From assembly GCF_026212465.1 (NCBI RefSeq), contig NC_080059.1, positions 9,068,811-9,132,810 on the forward strand: DNA of 64,000 nt, read 5' to 3'. Positions 14,201 to 26,349 of the stretch are shown here, in pieces. Under the pieces are notes generated by a model, which saw nothing but the letters and a program-made list of their open reading frames with translations, was not told the origin of the DNA and did not search any database. The position numbers were made by a program, and so were the translations under genes. Every line of letters begins with the position of its first letter. Position 1 is the stretch's first letter. The stretch is from Amaranthus tricolor (lineage: Eukaryota > Streptophyta > Magnoliopsida > Caryophyllales > Amaranthaceae).

Positions 14201-17200
14201 GAAATTGATGTTAGGGCATGTTATACCGCAATTTCTGTAAGGCTTCTTTTGCCTTGTGCTTTTCTTTTTTGCCTTTGGTTGTATTTTTTCTGTGTGAAGT
14301 GATATACAAGTGTATATATCATGCTATTTTACTGAGCCAAACAAATGTTGTACGAACACCAAATAAAACACCAAAAGACTTTTGTATATGATTATTGAAT
14401 AAGGTCAATTTATGCTTGCCTAGTATGATTTAAACAACAAACTTGAGAGTGACCTAAGCTGAATGTGAATTTGCTCTGTATGAAAACTTTGATCCTGAGA
14501 CCCGACCTGATCTATCCCGAGTCCCGACCCTAACCTATCACCAAATTTTACTGCTCTAAATGTATAAGTGTTTTAATCTTATCTTTCACATTACTGAACT
14601 CCAGCAATACCAAAAATCTCCTGATTCATCCTGCACAGTTGTCTGAGACTTGAGTTTTAAAAAAAGAAATCCTCGATTAGGCTGGAACAGTTGGTCCAAT
14701 GATCCTTGAAGCTCTAAAGGAGATCCTAGTTGATATCTAAACCAATTCAGTGATGGATAGCATTTGAACTTTATTGATATTCTTGGATTGTATTTTTTAA
14801 ATTAGAGAGCATATCTGATATTTGGAATAATTTGCTCCTCTCTCCTACTTTCCCCTGTGTTCGTCATATTTTTGCTCTTATTTTTTGTCTTTTTCTTCGT
14901 CTTTTGCAGAAATATTGCTGAACTTCAGCGATATAAGTTTCAAGTTAGGATTTTCTTAAAATGTATATTCATCCACCCCTTTGTCCTAGCATGAACCCAG
15001 TTCTTATTGACTTACGCAATTTTTTCTTGTTTTTCCTGCTCTCAAGTTTTTCCTCCGTAAACCACCGTAATTCTTTCGGTACATGCATGTGTGTGAACTT
15101 ATTGTTTTGTTTTTTTCTTTTTACACTTTGATCTCATTTAGGCTGCGCTTTTGATGGCTTTTGTTTCTGATAGTTATGTGCCCGGCCCAGCTTATCTTTA
15201 CCTCATTTATCACTTCTCTTTGTGTGTAGAACATAAAGAAGAGTATAAAGGTGCAGAATTTACAATTATCTTATGCTGTCAAAATCGGCAAGTGCATATT
15301 GATTGGGAGTGTGTGTGTGTGTCCATCTATAATGTATATGTGTGCAATCTTCACCATATCCAAATTGTTATTGTGTTTGTCAACTCCATTCTTTCCCTTG
15401 CCAGGTCGCAAGTATTTTGAATATCTTGGATCATGAATTGATGGAAAATGTAGGGGATTTCATTCTAAGGTTGCTGCATCTTACTTTTGTTTTGGTTGTC
15501 TACTTGTTATTTCTCTTAAATTTATTAGTCCTTTAGACATCATTGTCTAGAGGCTTTAATGATAATTGCAAAACAAATGGCTGTTTCTTACGTGTTCATC
15601 CACTAACATGTTTATGTGATGAATGTTTCTTCAGTTGTCAGACATATGAAGGTGGCATTGCTGGTGAGCCTGGTTCTGAAGCGCATGGTGGGTATGTTGC
15701 TATCGTTGACCCGGTAATGTAGTTGATTTTAAATTCACCATTTCAGACCATTTGTCTTGTTCTTTAACAAACATGATTTTTGTCTTCAATAGGTATACCT
15801 TTTGTGGATTGGCCACAATGATTCTTATTAATGAGGTTCATCGATTGGACTTGCCTGTGCTAATTGTAAGCCAATCTATTTCTTGTTGAGCCTTTATAGT
15901 TTATCCTCATGTTTTTATGCTGTAGATTTGGTGAACATGCAGAGGAAGTTCCTGTTTCTTCATTGGAGTCTGATACTAACAGAAAATCTCCATCATTTTA
16001 AAAAAGATTTACTCTTTTGTTTGAAAAAGTTCATGTATTATAAATTTGGGAGTGCAAAATGGCCTACCTGTGAGGCCAATGTTAAGAAAGGAAGGGTTCA
16101 TCTTTATGTTGGATAAACAACCTTTAACTTTTGCTCCCATCCTTTCTGCTCCTTAAATTTATGAAAAAGTAAATGTGTAACATTTTGGATATGGATGTTT
16201 ATCTAAACAGTGAATCAAGACAGTAGGTCAGGCTTCAGAAAGTAAAAGTGCCTATGACACTATCACACTACATATATATGGAAAAATGTACTTGTTGAAT
16301 TTATTTGTTGGTATTTTGCTGCTATTACTGTGACATTCTTATCATGTTAGCGGTGTTGATATTATATGTGTTGAATCAGAATTGGGTTGTATTTCGCCAA
16401 GGAGTTGAGGGTGGATTTCAGGGAAGGACAAACAAATTGGTAGATGGTTGTTATTCATTTTGGCAGGTGATTGTTGAACATAAGTCTTTTTGTTTATATA
16501 TATTATTTGACACAAGAAACTAACATGTGGGAACTGATAAAGGGAGGTGTTTTTCCACTGATGCAAAGGCTGCGGTTTATAATTGAGGATCAGTTAGGAA
16601 TGGAGGGTTCTAGTAAAACAGACAGGAGTGGTTTTGAACAGAAAGGTGAGGAGATTTCTCAATTGTTTTCGTTTGTCTGTCATAATGAGGCTCTTTTTCG
16701 TCATGTGAAAATATTAATATTTCTTTTGTTGTTTTCTTTTCATATATTTATATTAATTGTGTGATAGTCATGTGACTGTTCACTTGTATAGTGAATCTTT
16801 TATGCTATGTTTAAAATTGGGAACAAAATTTGAATTAGCTTGCTATGTTTTTTTAATTTATATGGAGTATTTATTTTGTTTATTGTTTTTGCTTTTGTAA
16901 ATTTTAGGGAGGCTTTTCTTGCTGCGGACATTTTTTATTTATGGAAACACACAAGACTAAACTGGTAATTGTGCTTCGTTTTACAGGCCTACAGGGTGCT
17001 CTTAATATTGCAAACTCCTGTGACAGTGGCCTTGATTTTGTTAAAAGTTCTGTCAGTATTGGACCTCTCTTTCAAAACTTTGCTTTGCAGAAGTACATAA
17101 TTCTTTGTTCTCAGGTAAATTTTTATACAGCACTATTTAAATCTGTTGTTAATGGATATGTTTTTTTTTTTTTTTCATTTTCAATCTTTGCGAACACTAA

Positions 17201-18281
17201 TTTCAGCATTTTGTATTTCCTTAGTTATTTGTAACAAGGTTGTCCGTGTATAGAACATACGTTTAGCAATTCAGTTACATTTATGCATTTGTTGCCTACT
17301 TGCTTTAACTACGTTTGAGTCTCTTATTTTCTGCTTGATCCTTTTAAAGTCTCCTTGCAGAGTTGCAGTAGGTATGGGCATAATGCTTACGTTCAAACCC
17401 TCGAAATTTTTGATTAAAACCACCAAATCAATTAAAAATCAAACTCACATGACTAACTCGTAGTCAAGTTGGTTCAACTTTCAAGGTTTAGACATGACGA
17501 CAAAGTCACTAAAAATTTGCTTCTTTAGCGAATGAAAGTTGTAATTGTTCCTGCCTTGAAAGGGGACAATTTTGATCAATGGGGATAATGCATTTTAACA
17601 GTACACAAAACTAAAAATAGGAATCTGAAGTGTGAAGTCGTCATTAACTTCACTTGAGCTGCTTGAAATTTTTACGTAGCTCTTAAATAAAATTGGCTGC
17701 TTCTGAGCTTCAAAGCATCTACAAAATTAACCTTCGACCTTCAACCTTCAACCTTCAACCTTCAACCTTCAACAGTGAATGAACTGGTTGAATTGCTAAT
17801 TATCATAATTAGGTACAAGTACAACAGTTCTAAAACTTTTAGTCAATTATATGAATTCTCTTTTGTCACTTCGCTGTTGATGCAACATAGAAGTAATATT
17901 TTGTTGAAGAAACTTTCATCTGCGGATAAAAACAATGAAACTACTTCAGGTGTTGGAAATTTCTGCTACTCGTATGGCTGTGAAGATCTTGTGATGTTAT
18001 CATTAGAGGTATTGATTTTATAAAAATAAATGTGAATTGTGCAGGACATTGAGGGAGGATTCAGAGATAAACCTGGAAAGAGTAGAGATTTCTATCACAC
18101 ATGTTATTGTTTAAGCGGCCTTTCAGTGTGCCAGCACGCGAGTTTGAAAGATGCTGATTCTTTACCTGCAATGCAAGACGTGCTTGGTCCGTATTCGAAT
18201 CTCCTGGAGGCAATACATCCTCTTTATAATGTCATCCTTGAGCGCTACTATGATGCGCGTGAATTCTTTTTGCACTCATAG
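5261..18281 (+). CDS. FTB: Protein farnesyltransferase beta subunit (FTB / ERA1)
   Basis: This is the catalytic beta subunit of the heterodimeric zinc enzyme that attaches a farnesyl group to the cysteine of C-terminal CaaX boxes. In Arabidopsis, loss of it (era1) causes ABA hypersensitivity. Fourteen exons were read from splice sites and protein continuity: 5261-5373, 5468-5554, 6649-6754, 8796-8831, 12427-12509, 12900-12953, 14185-14236, 15405-15469, 15635-15691, 15793-15865, 16380-16466, 16543-16645, 16987-17114, 18045-18281. Together they are 1281 nt, or 426 aa, close to the Arabidopsis length. Family signatures are DANRPWLCYW (end of exon 2 into exon 3), the glycine-rich GGYGGGPRQ block and the alpha-alpha barrel repeats. 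The zinc ligands are Asp264 and Cys266 in LVDGCYSFWQ and His366 in DFYHTCYCLSGL. The less conserved plant insert lies around residues 285-345. The ATG at 5261 (MENENITVTQREQW) is the first in frame with the conserved N-terminus. Intron 4 (3.6 kb) contains nested transposable elements. Confidence 0.95.
9999..11530. mobile_element. 1.5-kb terminal-inverted-repeat element in FTB intron 4
   Basis: The first 70 bases (9999-10069, containing AATAATCCAACATTT and ACTTTTGATTAACCATG) recur in inverted orientation at 11461-11530. A further TTTGGGGT...ATTT block follows internally on both sides. The interior carries no transposase. It contains a direct-repeat pair (10234-10408 and 10541-10708) that looks like a nested miniature LTR element, and open frames of low-complexity composition. 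It is probably a non-autonomous DNA transposon. No clear target-site duplication was seen. Confidence 0.65.
10234..10708 (+). mobile_element. Nested TRIM-like element (two direct LTR-like repeats)
   Basis: Two direct copies of about 170 bases (10234-10408 and 10541-10708) share landmarks in the same order: GATCC(T/C)ACAT, ATTAGAGAGAGG, ACTCCTCCT, CCAATTGGTTTTA and CTTGTGTGAGTCTTG. The first is followed by ATGCTATCAAAGC, a degraded form of the TGGTATCAGAGC primer-binding site complementary to initiator tRNA-Met. A purine-rich GTGAGGGGAAG precedes the second copy like a polypurine tract. The internal region has no coding capacity, as expected of a TRIM (terminal-repeat retrotransposon in miniature). 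Confidence 0.5.
17731..17774 (+). repeat. Heptanucleotide tandem repeat (CCTTCAA)n
   Basis: About six uninterrupted head-to-tail copies of CCTTCAA (the first copy has a G in place of an A) lie in intron 13 of FTB. It is a simple minisatellite with no evident function. Confidence 0.85.
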
Positions 18282-19622
18282 TGCAGATGCTACTGCAAGT
18301 CACAAGTCACGACTCACAAGAAGTTGTAGATATCATTACATGAGCATTGAGCAGTGGCGCCTTTGTTTTGAAGTCCTTTGCTTTGTATGGATGAGGTTGT
18401 CTCCAAAGTGAGAGACTGAGAGTAACCTATGTAATGATATAAAATGATCTTTTTATTGGTAGTAATTTTTTTATCCTAATATATTACCCCAGATATGAGA
18501 TTTTCATTGTTGGAGACTGAAGCCCGTTAGCAGGTTGCATAAATTAGTATTAGATGGCTATCTAACCCATCTCTCAGTGAGATCGTCTCGTACAACATTT
18601 TGTGTTACTGATTGGTGGTTAGCTTGTTCTTTAAGTTCAATAATTATTAAGTATTAACATTTCCCATCACTAAACATGATATGATAGTATTTCAATATTG
18701 TGTACCACTTTGTTCTAATTTAGTATCTCAGATAGCAGTTAGTATCCATGAAACAATGTCTGAGATAGTGGTTTATAAAAAATACAAGAGTCATTCAAAA
18801 GAATAGTGTTTTTTTCAATCACAAGATCAATAAAACTATAACAATGCAATATAAGTTTGTTTCAGTCACAGGTCATAGTATGATGAATGATGATCGACGG
18901 AGATTATAGACTTGTCCTACAAATAATGTAAGTCTTTTTAGTCACTTTGTTTTTACTCGTGCACATCGTGAGAACTTTTCAAGAGATCATCCATCTTAAA
19001 GCTACTAACACAGAGACTGCTTAATTGTGGAATTTTAAGCAAATAGACTCCCTCAAAAATAAGATGCATCTCGTTGGCACTGATAACTCAAAATAGTGGT
19101 GGCCCTAATTAATCCCATTGTGATCAACATAGTCATGACTCGTGACTAATATAGTAATATAGCTATGACCAACGAGAATGTTGGACCTTTTAAACGGGCC
19201 GAATGTAATGGATTTGCGCCCACAGCAAGTGAAGGGACTGCTCGTGACTAATGCACACATGGGCATTCTAGCAATGGGAACGACTTGCAAGCAATTACTG
19301 CAAATTTGCTTGTCAATTGACATAAAGATAAAGATAATAAAAGAAACATTGGAGCTGAATTACCACCCTTCCTGATATTCAAATAACCTTGTTTAAGTTT
19401 TGACAAGTGGGCCAAGATTACATTCAAAATAATTAACTTTCAATAGAAACACTCGAAAATAAACATACTTCTATGTACTAAGAATTGAAAAGGAGCTATA
19501 CTAGGATTATACATACGATACCATATAGAACTATAAACAAATAAATAACCAGCAAGACGGTGTTATGTGTCATTGGAATTGGCTGATTTATTATCTATAT
19601 CGGCAGCAATTGTGTGTTATGA
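18282..19622. other. Intergenic stretch between FTB and ACHT (convergent 3' ends)
   Basis: The first roughly 200 bases are probably the FTB 3' UTR; an A/T-rich TAATGATATAAAATG near 18433-18447 could serve as a poly(A) signal region. Around 18575-18600 there is a fragment with a GAGATCGTCTCG motif like those at the ends of the local MITE family. The rest is AT-rich with no recognisable gene. The two genes end towards each other. Confidence 0.5.
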
Positions 19623-22600
19623 TCATTGTCCGCTTTTGCCACAGTCATTTTGAGCTGGATTATGCGTTTCAATAGCGTCCCTTATCTTCTGAAACTGCAG
19701 AGTGACGGCACAACGTTAACATCAAACTCGAGGGTACTGATAACTCAAACTGGAAACAGTGAAACACATTTTATGCCTGAGGTTCACAATAAACATATTC
19801 TAACACCATTGACCCGATTTTCAGTTCAAAGAATAACTTACTTTGAATTCAGTAGTACTTCAAATTAAAGTTATGGTATTTTGAAGCTTTAAGAACAGGG
19901 AAAGGAAAGCAGAAACATACTTATTAGTATTTTGAAAATAATCTTATCAATTCATTAGCATCTGGTCTGTACCTCATCATTTCAATTTCTAGGATGGATA
20001 ATGAGTTGGCTAATTTTTGACACAGTTAAAATGTAGAAATAGGTGGTTCGGTCATAAATTTAACTACAGCTTTATACATAAGTAACTTTACGAAGCGAAA
20101 TCTGATTCAATAGTAGCTAAGATAGGGCCATGACGTTGTCCAAATACATTGATAGGTATGGTGTGGTTGACATGGGGGTAGTTTTGTAGAACGAAGATGG
20201 GTAACATCAAAGGTCCACACTTTGTCATCAGCAAACCAAAACGCTACTGCCAGCATTTCAAATTGAGTTTCCATGCCATTTCGGACAGTTTGAAATGCGG
20301 TACTGAACAAAGTTTCGTGTGTGACGCTTCAATGCATTAAGCCTATTTTTTCTATTTTTGCTGTGTCAAGTTCAAGCTTTATTACTAGAACTCTACAAGT
20401 AATATTCTAAATTGTGGGATAACAAGCGCAATGGCTCAAAACAACTGTTTTCCACCAAGCAACTCCTTCATTTACCTAATTGTATCTATTCCCATTGTTC
20501 GAAGGAACATCATAAACAACCTGCAGGTATATTTGGTAGATCTGAAATGAATTATCAGGGTAACAACATCTGCAGTGAAATGCCTGAACACTTTTGCTAG
20601 AGTGCCAACATTTTTGCGTTGATAAACACTGATCTATGACTACTGTCTACAAGGATAGAGGTATATAATACATCAGAAGCTTCAGACAAAGAAGGAAGCC
20701 AAATGCCCTCGAGTACTCGAGCTTCACATTTGAAGTTTACAAAGTTGAACTCAGCTAGCCTTTGTATGTAAAAGAATACTAAAGGGCCTTAAATCGGCAA
20801 ACTATAATGTTGGTACATCTTAACTCAACAAGGATCTGCACAATACCAGTATCTTTCCATGATGGCAAAATGCAAGCAAATTAGAAATGATCAAAAGTTT
20901 GCTGATCAATATTTTATAAACAGAATAAATAAACAAAAGAAAAAAAAATTAGGAGAAATGGGCACAGAAGATTAATAATCACTTAGGGAAGAGCTATATA
21001 GACAGGAGCAGGGAATACGTCTAAATGTCTTTCCAAAGCTTAGGTTGGATTATATTGGACTGAAGAATTGGATTTTACTACATTGGATTGAGCTAACTGA
21101 GGTGTATTGAATAAACTAATTAATTCTGAATTGAACTAAATTTAAGTGCTGACTTTAAGAACAAAAACCGAAGAAGAACAACAATAATAACAATAAGGAC
21201 TGAATTGAAGTACTTATTAGAGTCGAGTGGTGGTGAACTCCGGAATCTAGAGTGGGATGAGCTCAACATGCACTTAAGAGAAGAAACAGGGCAGCTCACT
21301 AAACAGATGACCAATCCTGAACTGCAGTAACACAAATTGCTAACTAATTCCTATTAACTAGGTCTATTCCAATTACCTTTATTCGATACTAAGGGAAGAG
21401 GAGAAGAAAAGGAAACCATTTCCTCAGATGACTTGATCAAGAAGATTCGCAGCTAAAATTATACACATGAACAATCTTTTGACGAAGAGATAGGAAGGGA
21501 GGGAGGGGGGGCACATATACACCTTACAGGCTTACATAACCTCAAGGCATTAGCACATCTGAAAAGAAAAATACAAATTCCATGAATGCCTTAAACAGAT
21601 GAAACCTGATGGCTGCTATGTGTATACAAGAAAGGGGAAGAGGAGATCAAATGCGCACCTTTGCTAGTGAACAAGAAAATTCCTCCAACTTTCCATCAGC
21701 TCCACGATAGAAATGAAAGCAAGGAAGTACCTTCACATTCATACTTTTGCACATTGCTTTATTCTCATCAAAATTGACCTTTAAAAACATTATCTCAGGA
21801 TGTTCTTCGGCCATTCTGCACAACTGGAAAGACAACTAAGGTTTAGTACCCCAAAAAATTACAAGCAAAAAGATTGAATTACATATAAAAGTAGGTAGGG
21901 CGATGTAAATTCGAGCAAGAAAGGATCAATAATTACCACCTACCGACGAACCATGGTGGATACGAATTTTTACATCCATACTAATGTACACTATCCACAA
22001 AAACATACACATGAGCGCTTTACGCTCCCAAGTGGGGCAAATGGGGTGTGACATCATTCATCATAACCAACTCTGCCTAAAGAATAAAATTAGAATGGGT
22101 TGGGTAATATGATTACTTAGCTTGTTTCGAAAAAGAAAAACACAATAACTTTGCTTGTGATAACAGAACCAAACCAGAAAATTTCAAAGGAGGAAAAAGA
22201 GCACTAAAATCATTTTTAAGAATAAAAGAAAGACCATATATAGTATGATGAGTAACTTTCTAGTCATCTCAGCACAAAAGAAAAGATCGCACTGCTCTTT
22301 ACAAGTCATGAAAGAAGCATAGTTGCTACATGGAAACTGTCCATTGTTTTGTACAAATTCCCAATCGATTCCTTCAGATTCTTATAGTGCAGATGCCTAA
22401 TAAGTTCAATCCAGCTAATCGACAATATTTCACAATGGCGGGAAATCATGTTTTGTATGGGAATAAATGGGTGCTTTAGGAAATGGATTGTGGTTAGATT
22501 ATTTAGAACTATTAAGATTTTGTAATAAAAGCATTAGAAAAAAGAAAAAAAACGAAAGTAACTAATTATTTAGTTCGACCCCATTGACAAATCCCTTTCT

Positions 22601-25600
22601 TTTATCACCTGGAAGATGCTGTAGATTGGTCTTATAGGCTAGCAAAATGTTCTCAAGCGGAACAGTTATGCTACTTATCATTCTTGAGTTACCCAATTAC
22701 CATCAAATAGACAAACGCCCATGTTTGATGTACAGCACTTTACCATAGATATCAAATTCAACAATCAGTACTTCGTTTCGGACCCAAAAAATGCAAAGTT
22801 AACCGTACAAAAGTGAGTCTGACACCTAGAAATATGCCCATGTCCAATTATATGACATGACTGAGTAACAGAGGTGCACCCCATGTCATTTGAATTCCAC
22901 TTAGCATACTTTTTAAATACCAATGGATGGCATGCACTAATATAAAGAAGAAACAAACAATATAGCAAGTGACTCCTTCAGTGCATGTTTGACTTGACAG
23001 AAAAAAAATTATGTAGTATTCTCTTCATTCCAAAGTCCTTTCCACATTTCCCAATTAACATGCTCCATCCTTTCACGGCAACTGCTCAGTTTGTTCTATG
23101 CTTTTTCGGAAAAGTTAAGATCTTAACTAGACATTGCAAAACAGTTGGTCACAAGTTGTCTTCACACCTAACAGAAAATGTCTACATCTCAAATCTCAAT
23201 GTATTCATAAAAAGTGTGAGCAACGAAGCAGCTTACCCTAGGAAATAAAGCACGGCAAGAGGCACACCAAGTTCCATAGAATTCAACAACTACTAATCTA
23301 TCTCCAGCGTCTTTTAACGCACTCAGAAACTCCTCAGTAGAATGAATATCAATCATATTGGGTCCTGCATTTTTTTCCCACCATTTTGGTTGATCAGTCG
23401 CTTCTGCAACAACAGCATGCACCTGCAGTGCATTGTCAATACACACGAAAAGCTGTAAAGTTAATATGCCTTGAACTCTGAATGAATTTGATTACCACAA
23501 CGATTACTACTTAGCCATGTGACAAAATAGGAGGGTAAATGTCTAACTAGGGATGGTTCTAGGCATGTGAAAAGTGTGCAGTGTGCAGGCCCCTAGAATC
23601 AAGAGGCATAGGTGTTACTCCCTTTGTCCTTTTGAAATTGTCGCACTTTCCATTTTAATCTTTTTTTACTTTGCCACAATTTCCTAGTATGAAAATGTCC
23701 CCACTCCCGACTACTTTATTTAATTTCATTCACATATTTTCTTTCTCTTTTGATCTCATCCACACAACATGAATAAGCTCACTTAGTCTCAATCTTCGTT
23801 CTAAAGTGCGTTGTATCAATATCAAAGAGATGGACTGCCTATTTGGTTATTGGTATAAAATGATAAAAAGGGTAATGGAAAGTTGGTGTGAGTTTAGTAA
23901 GGAAATCTCTAGACAAATTATAATCATGCTTGTTCTAATTCAATGAGTTCAATCATCTCAATTTTTTCACAAAAATTCATTATGTTGTATTTAGTATCAA
24001 CCTCTTAGAGAAGTGGTATCAGGTCGTTATGAAAATTTGTGAACAAAAATATTTTTAATGATCGAATTTTCATCACCAAAGAATCTATTTTAAGTTACAC
24101 TATAAATCATTTTCATTATTACCATTTAGTACAACCAAATGGGCTGTAAGATAAGTTTAATTGTTTGTTTCCAAAAATTCATATATAAAAATAAATGTTT
24201 CTAGCCTAATTTTTTTTAAAAATAATGAACATTAATAACTAGTGTGTAAATAAAAGCACGCCACCTCAAGACAAGGCAATGAGGTATATTAGATACTAGT
24301 AACAATGGCACGAATAGTAGGAATTTTGTAACAACATTTCTTGTATGGAGGGGCGAAGCTACAAGGGAGGCTAGGGGGGTCGCCTCTCTAGCCAAAAACA
24401 CAATCCTTTGTATTTTTACCTTTGAATCCCTTACAAATATATGATAGATAGTTTGAGAAGTGAATAAATATCACAAAAACTATAATAGCTCAATGGTTAG
24501 AATAGTACATTTGAAAGTTAAGGTCAAGGTAAGGTATTAAGTCCGAATTTATACTTGCTTTGTTTTTTAAAACAAACTTTCAAATTATACTATAATGTTA
24601 TTAATCTTTCTCTTCCATAACTTAATTTTCATATTTTTTTATTTATTTATATTTACATGTACTATCTTAATTTTAATAATGTTTTTTCGACTAGGTAAAT
24701 ATATGAGTCAAAAACACTTAATTTCTTTTTCCAAAGGGATAATGATAGGAAAACTTCAACTTCATGTGTTGAAAATGATTTTTTTATTATCATTTAAGTT
24801 CATTTCAGTTTACGTGATTTTAAAACGTTTATCGTTTAACTAGATTTTATGTAAATAATTTGCTAGTATATGGCCTATTTGGCCCCCTAGTTCAAATTCC
24901 TAGGTTCGCCCGAGCTTGTATGAGAATATCTCACCCTGGCTTATACAATCAGTTTAAGGTTATAAATTGATCACTTTAAGATTACAATTGATCATCTTGA
25001 TTGTAAGTCATCACTAAAGTTATAAGTGATCATTTTAAAATTCAAAGTGACTGATCACTCTAGTGATAGCTAAGGTTATAAGAGATCACTTTAAGATTAT
25101 AAAGTGATCACGTTAAAGGTGTAAGTAATCAATTTAAGATTATAATTGTTCACAATCATAAGTCATCACTCTCACTTTAAAAATGTTAGTTTTCATTGGG
25201 TCACCCAATATACACCGTCTTATTATTGAGAATTTGCGATTCTGTAAGTATTTGTTAGTCAAATACACCCAATAAACTACAATAACTTTTCTGGGTTTCC
25301 TACAATCAACAAATAATTGATATAAATTCATTAAAAACATTATGGTGAGCAAAAATAGGAGGAAAACAATAAAATTCAAACAGGATTAAAATGTTGTTTA
25401 CCCACAAATGCAGCAATTCAACAAAAGTTTAATAACACTCATTAATATAAGTATAATACTATAACGGTTTCAATAAAATAAATACAAGTATGATAGAATT
25501 ACCTTGAAGGAAGAAACATGGATTCTGGGCTTGAAAGAGGGGGTTGAAACAGAAACAAAATTGTTATTTAGGGTTTTAGAACGCAATTGAAAAGAATTAG

Positions 25601-25691
25601 AACTAGGTAAGATAATTGGGTGCAAAGAATTGAGGGAAAAGGAAGAGTATGGAAGAGAATTGGAAGAAGATAAACGGATAGAATCTGCCAT
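19623..25691 (-). CDS. ACHT: Atypical thioredoxin, chloroplastic (ACHT1/2, thioredoxin-like 2 type)
   Basis: This is predicted to be a plastid dithiol-disulfide oxidoreductase of the atypical Cys/His-rich thioredoxin group. Members are thylakoid-associated and pass oxidising equivalents between targets and 2-Cys peroxiredoxin. Four exons on the minus strand (25691-25503, 23422-23237, 21823-21659, 19694-19623), all joined in phase 0, give 203 aa. Residues 1-63 are a Ser-rich, acid-poor transit peptide. Next comes the subfamily hallmark [16 protein letters not shown] (residues 74-89). Then comes the thioredoxin fold with active site W115-C116-A-S-C119 in place of the WCGPC of classical thioredoxins. 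[12 protein letters not shown] holds the cis-Pro region, and FSCSLAK carries the extra cysteine. The last exon encodes [15 protein letters not shown] and a short tail, so the C-terminus is shorter than in the Arabidopsis ACHT1/2 proteins as I recall them. ACHT1 versus ACHT2 cannot be decided from sequence alone. Confidence 0.92.
21497..21511 (+). other. G-quadruplex-type G run in ACHT intron 3
   Basis: Two GGG tracts separated by single A residues are followed by a run of seven G. This satisfies the four-tract G3 pattern with one-base loops on the + strand, which is the template strand of the ACHT gene. It stands out in an otherwise AT-rich intron. Any function is conjecture. Confidence 0.4.
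23625..23829. mobile_element. Stowaway-like MITE fragment in ACHT intron 1
   Basis: It begins with ACTCCCTTTGTCCTTTTGAA, the end typical of plant Stowaway (Tc1/mariner-derived) elements. A degraded inverted counterpart (TTCTAAAGTGCG) lies near 23808. The interior is AT-rich and non-coding. Confidence 0.45.
23833..24147. mobile_element. hAT/Harbinger-like MITE in ACHT intron 1
   Basis: The left end CTGCCTATTTGGTTATTGG and the inverted right end CAGCCCATTTGGTTGTACT pair as terminal inverted repeats. Both continue into a shared GGTAAT(G/A)-like block. It is the same family as 44251-44561. It is non-coding, and the superfamily is not certain. Confidence 0.5.
24350..25175. repeat. Dispersed-repeat block in ACHT intron 1
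   Basis: Two parts can be seen. From about 24350 to 24915 the ends look like inverted GGGGCGAAGCTA / GGCGAACCTAGG, a common plant non-coding element type. From about 24945 to 25175 there is a degenerate array of a TGATCACTTTAAGATTATAA-like motif repeated about every 20-25 bases. Neither encodes protein. Confidence 0.35.
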
Positions 25692-26349
25692 GGAAGAGAT
25701 AATTTGATGATTGAATGATTAATAGTGGGTGGATAATTATCGATCAAGCAACAGATTAGCAGTCGTATGGCATGGCAGAAGAACTCTGATTTTTGGTTCC
25801 TCCTTCTCCGAAATATAAAACCCTCGCGAATTCAACTAGTGGCCGGTGCTGACTCTAAAATATCAATGCTCCTTGTTATAATCTTCAATTGGAAATGGGA
25901 TTTTTTTTTGTTTCGAGAAGAAGTACTACTTGTGTTAGAAAGATTTTGAGTTCGATTCTTTTTAATTATTTTTTTCTTTTTATTTTATTTTATAATGAAA
26001 AAAAATTGAAAAATATACTACTACGGATTAACAAAATTAATTTTAAATACTCTAGCACTAATTCACTTTTTTATTAATTTTCTAAAGTGAAAATTATTAA
26101 AAATTATACTCTATCATATTCAAAGTATAATTAAGTTCATTTGGTCTGAGACTGGTGTTAATAAACATGTAAGAAGATCACAATCAATCGACTAAGAAAA
26201 TAGACATTTGATATATCATTGATAAAGTCGACAACTCAGTATCTCACACAAATCAGAATTTAAAGAGAGAAGAATAGTACAGAAACCATACCCGTGCCCC
26301 CTCCTAAATTTAGTCAAGTAAAATACGATCACTCATATTATTCCAAAAG

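Noticed and set aside
17775..18023. 82-codon frame in the last FTB intron
   Set aside because: It does not match the farnesyltransferase sequence, and direct joining of exon 13 to 18045 restores the conserved protein. Only a short sub-segment was kept, as a possible cryptic exon.
20107..20310. 67-codon minus-strand frame in ACHT intron 3
   Set aside because: No recognisable protein, no splice continuity with the thioredoxin exons.
21190..21332. Plus-strand open stretch reading [19 protein letters not shown]
   Set aside because: It looks protein-like, but it is short, unlinked to any exon, antisense to the ACHT intron and matches no family I know.
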